Part shown: positions 6,011-10,982 of the stretch, piece by piece | How positions within the stretch are numbered: the first letter of the stretch is position 1 | Layout of the letters: every line of letters begins with the position of its first letter | NCBI GenBank assembly: GCA_002380945.1 | Contig: DFWO01000140.1 | Span: 1-10,982, forward strand | DNA from: Methylococcaceae bacterium UBA4132 | GTDB taxonomy: Bacteria > Pseudomonadota > Gammaproteobacteria > Methylococcales > Methylomonadaceae | Direction of reading: 5' to 3' | Length of the DNA: 10,982 nucleotides | Notes under the pieces: model-generated | Told to the model about the DNA's origin: nothing | The model's database searches: none | What the model saw: the letters and a program-made list of their open reading frames with translations, nothing else | Position numbers and translations under genes: made by a program

Positions 6011-6349
6011 ATGAAAAAATCTTTCGGCTTTATATTATTAATCGCACTCTGTTTAACTAACCCTGCTTATGCACAAAAAAATAAAACCATGATAGGCACT
6101 ATTATGGGTTTTGAATGTGGTGATAATTGCTACTTAACGATTGTTGATGAAAACGGGCAAGATCATCAGGCATTATGTGGTGATGAGAAAGTATGCGATA
6201 AGATAATGGATAATATAGATGATCCTGATTTAGGCGGATATAAACGAAAACTGGTTAAAGTCATTATTGGTCAAGGCAAACAGTTCGATGGTGCGGGCAA
6301 CGTCATGGGAACGATGGATGCGTTTGAAAACATAAAACTCTTAAAATAA
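6011..6349 (+). CDS. small secreted four-cysteine protein, probable periplasmic beta-barrel (unknown function)
   Basis: This 112-residue protein has a clear Sec signal peptide: Lys2-Lys3, a hydrophobic core to about residue 16, and a likely cleavage after AYA (19-21). The mature part of about 91 residues contains exactly four cysteines, Cys36 and Cys40 in FECGDNCYL and Cys56 and Cys62 in ALCGDEKVC. This even pairing suggests two periplasmic disulfides. Short beta-prone stretches (MIGTIMGFE, CYLTIVDENGQ, KLVKVIIGQGKQFDGAG) suggest a small OB-like or SH3-like barrel, which is inference. I do not recognise a characterised family. AAGGAAA just before the ATG is a good ribosome binding site. It sits between ubiA and mpl with short gaps of 37 and 19 bases, so co-transcription is likely. 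Neither neighbour explains its job. Confidence 0.85.
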   Translation: MKKSFGFILLIALCLTNPAYAQKNKTMIGTIMGFECGDNCYLTIVDENGQDHQALCGDEKVCDKIMDNIDDPDLGGYKRKLVKVIIGQGKQFDGAGNVMGTMDAFENIKLLK

Positions 6350-6368
6350 GTTTCAGTAGGATAAAACA

Positions 6369-7727
6369 GTGCATATACACATTTTAGGCATTTGCGGTAC
6401 ATTCATGGGCGGGCTTGCAGTATTGGCAAGACAACTAGGGCATGAGGTCAGTGGCTCTGACCAAAACGTCTATCCACCAATGAGCGATCAACTGGAACAA
6501 CAAGGTATTACCTTAATGGAAGGTTATCGCGCTGAAAATCTAGCGCGTAAACCTGATTTAGTGATTATCGGCAATGCGTTATCGCGTGGTAATGCAGAAG
6601 TAGAAGCAGTATTAAATCAAGGTCTGCCTTATACCTCAGGGGCGCAATGGTTAGCTGACACTGTATTGCAAAATAAATGGGTGTTAGGCGTGGCAGGGAC
6701 GCACGGCAAAACCACCACCACCAGTATGTTGACGTGGATATTAGAACACCAAGGGCTTAACCCTAGCTTTTTAATCGGAGGCATTCCATTAAATTTTGGT
6801 GTGTCGGCGCGTTTGACTGAATCAGCGTTTTTTGTGCTAGAAGCTGATGAATATGATTCGGCGTTTTTTGATAAACGTTCAAAATTTGTCCATTACCGTC
6901 CACGCACTGCGATATTCAATAATCTGGAATTTGACCACGCGGATATTTTTCCTGACCTCGATGCGATAAAAAAACAATTTCATCATTTAGTCAGAACCAT
7001 ACCGAGTGAAGGTTTAATTATTAGCCCTGCTTATGATGCGAATATTAATGAAGTATTGATCATGGGTTGCTGGACACCTACGGTTAAAACATCTGTCAAT
7101 GCCGATGCACAATGGAATGCGCTACTAAACCAAGCCGATGGTAGCAATTTCAGTGTAACGTTTGATAAAGTCGAACAAGGCGTGGTCGACTGGTCGCTGA
7201 CAGGTGAACACAATGTGTATAACGCCTTATCTGCCATTGTTGCAGCAAACCACGTTGGTATTTTGCCTAGTAATGCAATCACCGCGCTGAATTCATTTAA
7301 GAATGTCAAACGCCGTATGGAAGTGATAGCCAAGATTAACGCTGTCACCTTGTATGATGATTTTGCCCACCACCCCACTGCTATTCAAACTACGCTGGAT
7401 GGCTTGCGTAAACAAGTTGGTAAAGAACGCATTGTTGCCATCGTTGAGCCGCGCTCTAATACTATGCGTTTAGGCACACATACCGACACCCTCGCGCAAT
7501 CTTTTAACAACGCAGACTTAGCGATTATTTATCAGCCATCTAATTTAACATGGGATTTAACCCAACTAAGCCAGCAAGCCGATAACATTAAAATTTGTAC
7601 TTCAATAGATGACATCATTGCCAGATTGAAACAAGAAGCCCCGATAGGCGGACATTTTGTGATGATGAGTAATGGTAGTTTTGGTGGTTTATATCAACGC
7701 TTACAAGCGGCGTTAGTTGAAGATTGA
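6369..7727 (+). CDS. mpl: UDP-N-acetylmuramate:L-alanyl-gamma-D-glutamyl-meso-diaminopimelate ligase Mpl
   Basis: Mpl reattaches the recycled tripeptide L-Ala-gamma-D-Glu-meso-DAP to UDP-MurNAc, returning murein turnover products to cell-wall synthesis in the cytoplasm. The protein has 452 residues, the normal length. The order of domains is a Rossmann-like UDP-binding domain starting HIHILGICGTFMGGLA (2-17), a central ATP domain with GTHGKTTTT (110-118) and the Mpl-typical LEADEYDSAFFDKRSKF (157-173) and NNLEFDHADIF (184-194), and a C-terminal domain with DFAHHPTA (331-338). ICGTFMGG and DSAFFDKR separate it from MurC. The start is GTG at 6369, preceded by TAGGA with seven bases spacing. It follows the small secreted protein by 19 bases, and a terminator lies about 80 bases after its stop. 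Confidence 0.95.
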   Translation: MHIHILGICGTFMGGLAVLARQLGHEVSGSDQNVYPPMSDQLEQQGITLMEGYRAENLARKPDLVIIGNALSRGNAEVEAVLNQGLPYTSGAQWLADTVLQNKWVLGVAGTHGKTTTTSMLTWILEHQGLNPSFLIGGIPLNFGVSARLTESAFFVLEADEYDSAFFDKRSKFVHYRPRTAIFNNLEFDHADIFPDLDAIKKQFHHLVRTIPSEGLIISPAYDANINEVLIMGCWTPTVKTSVNADAQWNALLNQADGSNFSVTFDKVEQGVVDWSLTGEHNVYNALSAIVAANHVGILPSNAITALNSFKNVKRRMEVIAKINAVTLYDDFAHHPTAIQTTLDGLRKQVGKERIVAIVEPRSNTMRLGTHTDTLAQSFNNADLAIIYQPSNLTWDLTQLSQQADNIKICTSIDDIIARLKQEAPIGGHFVMMSNGSFGGLYQRLQAALVED

Positions 7728-7737
7728 TTAACAGTAT

Positions 7738-7912
7738 TTTTCCACGAAAGACACGAATAGCAATAAGATATAACCTTTTATATAGCCACGAAATAAGATA
7801 ATGCCGTTCGTGGTGAGCTTGTCGAACCACATTTACACTTCGACAAGCTCAGTGCGAACAGTTTTTTAATCACAAATACTGTATTCATGTCTTTCGTGCT
7901 TTTCGTGGAAAA
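7738..7912. repeat. intergenic cluster of CCACGAA / TTCGTGG repeats flanking a palindrome
   Basis: The gap between convergent mpl and apbE is built of nested inverted repeats. TTTTCCACGAAAGACACGAA (7738-7757) at the left faces, at the right (7892-7912), the near-reverse complement of itself. Further CCACGAA or TTCGTGG heptamers occur at 7786-7792, 7807-7813 and 7902-7908. The centre is a palindrome with arms GAGCTTGTCGAA and TTCGACAAGCTC (7815-7850). This sequence resembles dispersed non-coding repeats I know from many proteobacterial genomes, but copy number cannot be judged from one window. No transposase and no coding potential are visible. A MITE-like origin is possible. Confidence 0.6.
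7806..7867 (+). terminator. intrinsic terminator of the ubiA-mpl transcription unit
   Basis: GTTCG (7806-7810) pairs with CGAAC (7855-7859), then a 4 by 4 partly paired internal loop, then a perfect 12-base-pair stem GAGCTTGTCGAA / TTCGACAAGCTC around a 12-base loop. Two bases later comes a run of six T (7862-7867). Hairpin plus T tract is the classic Rho-independent arrangement for + strand transcripts. The other strand lacks a T tract at the equivalent place, so apbE transcripts would be helped less. Confidence 0.6.
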
Positions 7913-7916
7913 TTAA

Positions 7917-8945
7917 TTATTCAAGCGTAATCTGCTTCAATGCCTCAAACGGCACACTACGAAACTCATTAAATGCCTCGCCTTGTTGCTCAATAAATAA
8001 TGCGGCAATACCCGCTTGATTGGCAACTTCCAAGCCTTTATCCTTCCCCAAACATAACAACGCCGTAGACCACGCATCGGCTTGAGTGGGGTTATCATGC
8101 AATACCGTGACTGACACGGTATTGTGTTCCACAGGCACACCTGTTTTAGCATTCAAAATATGGCTATAACGCTTGCCATTCACATCAAAATAATGTCGAT
8201 AAGTCCCCGAAGTCATCACGGCTAACGGTTCAGTGCGATTAATTGTCACCACTTTCTGCATAGTCCGCTCATTAGATAACGGTTTTTCTAACGCAACACG
8301 CCATGGTGACGTGTCGGGTTTTTGACCGCGTGTTTGTAATTCACCGCCAATTTCTACCAAATAATTTTCAATACCGTGTTGCTCTAATATACCTACCATC
8401 CGCGCAACACTATAACCTTGTGCAATAGACGACAAATCTATTCTTAACGTAGGATTGAGTTTTTGAATATGCGTTGCATCAAGCACTTTAATCTGATTAA
8501 AGCCCACTTGTTTTAATGCGGCTTGCAAGGTTTCCGTATTCGGTGGTGTTAATTTATCGCCATTAAAGCCCCACAAATCAAATAACGGCTTAATGGTTAA
8601 ATCATAACAACCACCGCTGGCAACACTTACCGTTCTTGCTTGTTCAATCAAACCGATGATTTCTTCACTCACAGCGAATGGCTCACTGCTCACGGTTGCA
8701 TTAAGTTGCTCAATCACTGAATCTTTGCGGTAATTAGATAATTGTGCATCGAGGCGAGTGAATTCAGCTTCAACCGCTTGTTGAATAGTCACGGTTTCAA
8801 CGGGTTCAGGAGACCAAAAGCTAATATGATAAGTAGTGCCTTGCGCACTACCGCTGATTTTTTGTACCTCTTGAGGTTTAGCACAACCCAACAATGTCAG
8901 AGTCACTGCCAGCATGACTAGCAGTTTATAAATAGGTGTCGTCAT
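7917..8945 (-). CDS. apbE: ApbE family FAD:protein FMN transferase, lipoprotein
   Basis: ApbE moves FMN from FAD onto a threonine of target proteins such as the NqrB/NqrC and RnfD/RnfG subunits, working on the periplasmic side of the inner membrane. The 342-residue protein has a lipoprotein signal, hydrophobic to residue 20, with lipobox LLGC and lipid-modified Cys21. Family landmarks are QGTTYHISFW (35-44), YDLTIKPLFDLWGFNGD (114-130), IDLSSIAQGYSV (169-180), VEIGGELQTRG (197-207), SGTYRHYF (246-253), HILNAKTG (262-269) and the magnesium-site segment ADAWSTALLCLG (289-300) with Asp290 and Thr294. Gln176 stands where the family usually has Lys (AKGY), a small deviation. No obvious target such as nqr, rnf or an FMN-binding-domain gene lies in this window. 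It follows the secretion ATPase gene by 50 bases and has its own probable promoter in that gap. Confidence 0.93.
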   Translation of the reverse strand: MTTPIYKLLVMLAVTLTLLGCAKPQEVQKISGSAQGTTYHISFWSPEPVETVTIQQAVEAEFTRLDAQLSNYRKDSVIEQLNATVSSEPFAVSEEIIGLIEQARTVSVASGGCYDLTIKPLFDLWGFNGDKLTPPNTETLQAALKQVGFNQIKVLDATHIQKLNPTLRIDLSSIAQGYSVARMVGILEQHGIENYLVEIGGELQTRGQKPDTSPWRVALEKPLSNERTMQKVVTINRTEPLAVMTSGTYRHYFDVNGKRYSHILNAKTGVPVEHNTVSVTVLHDNPTQADAWSTALLCLGKDKGLEVANQAGIAALFIEQQGEAFNEFRSVPFEALKQITLE

Positions 8946-8975
8946 TAATCTACGCGTGGTTAAGTTAAAATAAAC

Positions 8976-8984
8976 ATTATATCA
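8976..8984 (-). promoter_or_regulatory. extended -10 promoter of apbE
   Basis: On the - strand TGATATAAT (8984 down to 8976) is a perfect TGn-TATAAT extended -10 in the 50-base gap after the secretion ATPase gene. It needs no strong -35, and none is seen. The start site would be near 8969, leaving a leader of about 24 bases. This suggests apbE can be transcribed separately from the upstream gene. Confidence 0.5.
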
Positions 8985-8995
8985 ACCCTGTTGAC

Positions 8996-10792
8996 TTAAA
9001 ATTCTAGCGTTTCAGGTGCGACACGAATCATTTCATCAATACTGGTTAAACCTGCGGCGACTTTTTCAGCAGCACTTAACCGTAACGGGCGCATACCTTC
9101 AAGAATCGCTTGTTTTTGCAAGACAACGTTATCACAATCGGCAGTCATTAATTTTTTCAGGGCAGGGGAGTTCACCAGTATTTCATAAATACCAATTCTG
9201 CCTAAATAACCCGTCTGGCGACAATCTAAACAGCCAACGGCTTGATAAACTTGTTCGGGTTTTTTGGCTTTAAAGGGGGCGATTAAACTAAACCACTGTT
9301 CATCATCAATGATGACGGGTTTTTTACATGACTTACATAATAGCCGTAACAGGCGTTGTGCCATTACGCCTAAGATAGTTTGCTGAATTAAATAATCAGG
9401 CACGCCTAAATTTAATAAGCGTGTGATTGCCGAGGGTGCGTTGTTAGTGTGTAAAGTAGAAAACACTAAATGCCCCGTCAGTGAAGCCTGAATTGCCATT
9501 TCAGCAGTTTCCAAATCTCGAATTTCGCCGACCATAATAATGTCAGGGTCTTGACGCATCAGAGTACGAATGCCGTTGGCAAACGTTAGCCCAATATTCG
9601 GTTGCACCTGCATTTGATTAAAGCTAGGTTCGATTTGCTCAATAGGGTCTTCAACGGTACAGAGATTGACTTCTGAGGTCGCAAGGTGTTTTAGCGTGGA
9701 ATACAGCGTGGTGGTTTTTCCTGAACCCGTAGGCCCTGTCACTAAAATAATGCCGTGCGAATGTTGAATCATTCTGCTCCAAATGTCCTGCTCACGCACA
9801 TTAAAACCCAGTTGCTGATAGTTGCGCAGCAATACTTCAGGATCAAAAATCCGCATGACGATTTTTTCACCAAAGGCAGTTGGCATGGTGGACAGCCGTA
9901 ATTCTATTTCTTTTTTTTGTGCATTTTGCGTTTTAATACGTCCGTCTTGTGGCAAGCGTCTTTCAGCAATATTCATTCTGCCCAAAATTTTTAATCGGCT
10001 CATCACCGCGCCCATAATAGCGGCAGGCAGTTGATAAACATCATGCAGTATGCCGTCGATTCTAAAGCGTACATTGCCTTGTTTACGGCGTGGTTCGATA
10101 TGAATATCACTGGCGCGTAAATCAAACGCATACTGCAATAACCAATTCACTAAATTAACAATGTGCTGATTATTAGCATCAAGATCACTGGCTTTGCCCA
10201 GTTCAATCAATTGTTCAAAATTGTAAATATTACTGTTGGCTTTACCCGCTGAGTTGTCGGTCGCGCCTTTTAACGATTTGGCAAAGGCATAAAATTCGCC
10301 TAAATAACGGGTAATTTCATCAGGATTGGCAAACACGCGTTTAATTTGCCCTGTTTGAATTTTGGCTAAATCAATTTCCCAGCTACGCACGAAGGGTTCG
10401 GCGGTAGCAATAACGACTTCATCCTGACTAACGCGAATCGGCAGAATTTTATAGTTGGTCGCATACGCGTGGCTGTAAATGAGCGTGACTGCAGCGACAT
10501 CAATTTTTAAGGGGTCAATGTAGTAATAAGGTAAATCGACTTTTTTTGCCAGCCAGCGCGTCAACTCTTCCAGCGTAAAGGGTTTACCAAACTGAGTTTG
10601 ATCGCCGACATTGCAATCAATCAAAATGTTTAGCGGATGCTTAATTTGGCTTTTTGAATACGCACCATAATTCAGACATTTTTCGTAGTCGCTAGCAGAA
10701 ATTAAATTATCGTCCTGCAACCACTGTAGCAATTGGCGAATTGTTAATTTAGCGTCTTTAGCAGGGTTAGTATTATCTGAGGAGTTGAGCAT
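8996..10792 (-). CDS. GspE/PilB family type II secretion or type IV pilus assembly ATPase
   Basis: These hexameric cytoplasmic ATPases power pseudopilus or type IV pilus assembly. The 598-residue protein has an N-terminal GspE-type domain (about 50-165, with YKILPIRVSQDEVVIATAEPF at 114-134) and a complete ATPase core: ASDIHIEP (227-234), Asp box RLPQDGRI (279-286), Walker A GPTGSGKTTT (353-362), TVEDPIE (379-385), Walker B DPDIIMVGEIRD (415-426, Glu423), His box TGHLVFSTLHTN (439-450), and a zinc-binding CxxC pair (Cys486/489 and Cys521/524). All key residues are intact. No pilA, pilC, pilD or gsp gene lies nearby in the window, so the assigned system is unresolved; the tetracysteine fits either GspE or PilB. 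No Shine-Dalgarno sequence precedes the ATG, but it overlaps an upstream stop (TAATG), which might couple it to a frame from the right edge. Confidence 0.9.
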   Translation of the reverse strand: MLNSSDNTNPAKDAKLTIRQLLQWLQDDNLISASDYEKCLNYGAYSKSQIKHPLNILIDCNVGDQTQFGKPFTLEELTRWLAKKVDLPYYYIDPLKIDVAAVTLIYSHAYATNYKILPIRVSQDEVVIATAEPFVRSWEIDLAKIQTGQIKRVFANPDEITRYLGEFYAFAKSLKGATDNSAGKANSNIYNFEQLIELGKASDLDANNQHIVNLVNWLLQYAFDLRASDIHIEPRRKQGNVRFRIDGILHDVYQLPAAIMGAVMSRLKILGRMNIAERRLPQDGRIKTQNAQKKEIELRLSTMPTAFGEKIVMRIFDPEVLLRNYQQLGFNVREQDIWSRMIQHSHGIILVTGPTGSGKTTTLYSTLKHLATSEVNLCTVEDPIEQIEPSFNQMQVQPNIGLTFANGIRTLMRQDPDIIMVGEIRDLETAEMAIQASLTGHLVFSTLHTNNAPSAITRLLNLGVPDYLIQQTILGVMAQRLLRLLCKSCKKPVIIDDEQWFSLIAPFKAKKPEQVYQAVGCLDCRQTGYLGRIGIYEILVNSPALKKLMTADCDNVVLQKQAILEGMRPLRLSAAEKVAAGLTSIDEMIRVAPETLEF

Positions 10793-10959
10793 TATTTATC
10801 AATCACTAGAGTGCCTGTATTGTGTTCGAGATTATACCTGTTCATCATAATTTGCGAATCATCCATCTTACGGGTTGGTTGAAAGAGATCAAGAATGACA
10901 GGAGGCGTTGTTACGATGCTAAGGTTGTCAAAAATTGCTCCTGCTACTTTTTTAAACAA
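10792..10959 (-). CDS. possible short or frameshifted coding tail overlapping the ATPase start
   Basis: A - strand frame of 55 codons runs from a TTG at 10959 to a TAA at 10794-10792, whose last A is the first base of the ATPase start codon (TAATG). The translation has a natural-looking composition (for example VTTPPVILDLFQPTRKMDD) but I recognise no family. No ribosome binding site supports the TTG; an internal ATG at 10866 would give a 24-residue peptide, also without a clear site. The frame is one base behind another - strand frame that enters from the right edge and ends at TAG (10946-10944), and the two meet at A-AAA-AAG. It could therefore be the tail of a gene joined by frameshifting, a broken gene, or chance. 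Confidence 0.25.
   Translation of the reverse strand: MFKKVAGAIFDNLSIVTTPPVILDLFQPTRKMDDSQIMMNRYNLEHNTGTLVIDK
10831..10858 (-). promoter_or_regulatory. sigma-70-type promoter for the GspE/PilB-like gene
   Basis: On the - strand TTCGCA (10858 down to 10853, four of six -35 matches) is followed after 16 bases by a perfect TATAAT (10836 down to 10831). The start site would be near 10824 with a leader of about 31 bases. It overlaps the low-confidence open frame at 10792-10959, so at most one of the two may matter, though both can coexist. Confidence 0.5.
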
Positions 10960-10982
10960 TTAGAAGTTACGCATTGACAGAG

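Noticed and set aside
7031..7378. Antisense open frame inside mpl
   Set aside because: Fully covered by the well-supported mpl reading frame; no independent support.
7615..7830. Minus-strand open frame running from the repeat cluster into mpl
   Set aside because: Its first half is translated repeat sequence and the rest is antisense to mpl.
7738..7912. CRISPR array
   Set aside because: The repeated heptamers are too short, irregularly spaced and occur in both orientations; no cas gene is present.
10915..10962. Short + strand frame starting at the ATG near 10916 with an AGGAG-like site
   Set aside because: It encodes only about 15 residues with no recognisable features and is more likely chance.

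Overview
The window looks like chromosomal housekeeping DNA from a moderately AT-rich gammaproteobacterium. Evidence for this is the co-occurrence of Hda (the DnaA-inactivating paralogue), Mpl (murein tripeptide ligase), a UbiA-type 4-hydroxybenzoate polyprenyltransferase and a proteobacterial Psd. A Methylococcales- or Thiotrichales-like host would fit the short QueF, the AT-rich codon use and the dispersed intergenic repeats, but that placement is inference and I hold it loosely. I see no phage, plasmid, CRISPR, tRNA or rRNA gene.

Layout. Positions 1-450 hold only a weak open frame running in from the left edge and an otherwise unremarkable intergenic stretch. A + strand pair, queF (451-840) and psd (855-1766), is followed by a striking pair of inverted GGAG-headed hairpins (1781-1838). 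Next is a + strand HPP-family membrane protein with two CBS domains (1897-3039), whose stop codon overlaps that of the convergent hda. The - strand operon arsC > wrbA-like > DUF2069 membrane protein > hda (5031 down to 3036) is tightly packed, with ATGA stop/start overlaps at its first two junctions. It diverges from the + strand set ubiA > small secreted four-cysteine protein > mpl (5107-7727) across a 75-base gap holding near-consensus -10 elements in both directions. The + strand set ends in an intergenic repeat cluster (7738-7912) containing a good intrinsic terminator. Facing it on the - strand are a GspE/PilB-type secretion ATPase (10792-8996) and an ApbE flavin-transferase lipoprotein (8945-7917), the latter with its own extended -10 promoter. 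At the right edge a - strand open frame overlaps the ATPase start by one base (TAATG) and contains an A-AAA-AAG slippery heptamer.

Functions. Most genes are core metabolism: queuosine biosynthesis (QueF), phosphatidylethanolamine synthesis (Psd), replication-initiation control (Hda), ubiquinone synthesis (UbiA), peptidoglycan recycling (Mpl), flavinylation of extracytoplasmic proteins (ApbE) and flavin/thiol redox enzymes (WrbA-like, ArsC). The less understood items are the HPP-CBS protein, the small four-cysteine periplasmic protein, the orphan GspE/PilB ATPase, the inverted REP-like doublet and the right-edge frame.

I found no multi-gene system that I would call new. The best leads are the REP-like doublet, whose two arms show compensatory changes, and the right-edge frameshift candidate.
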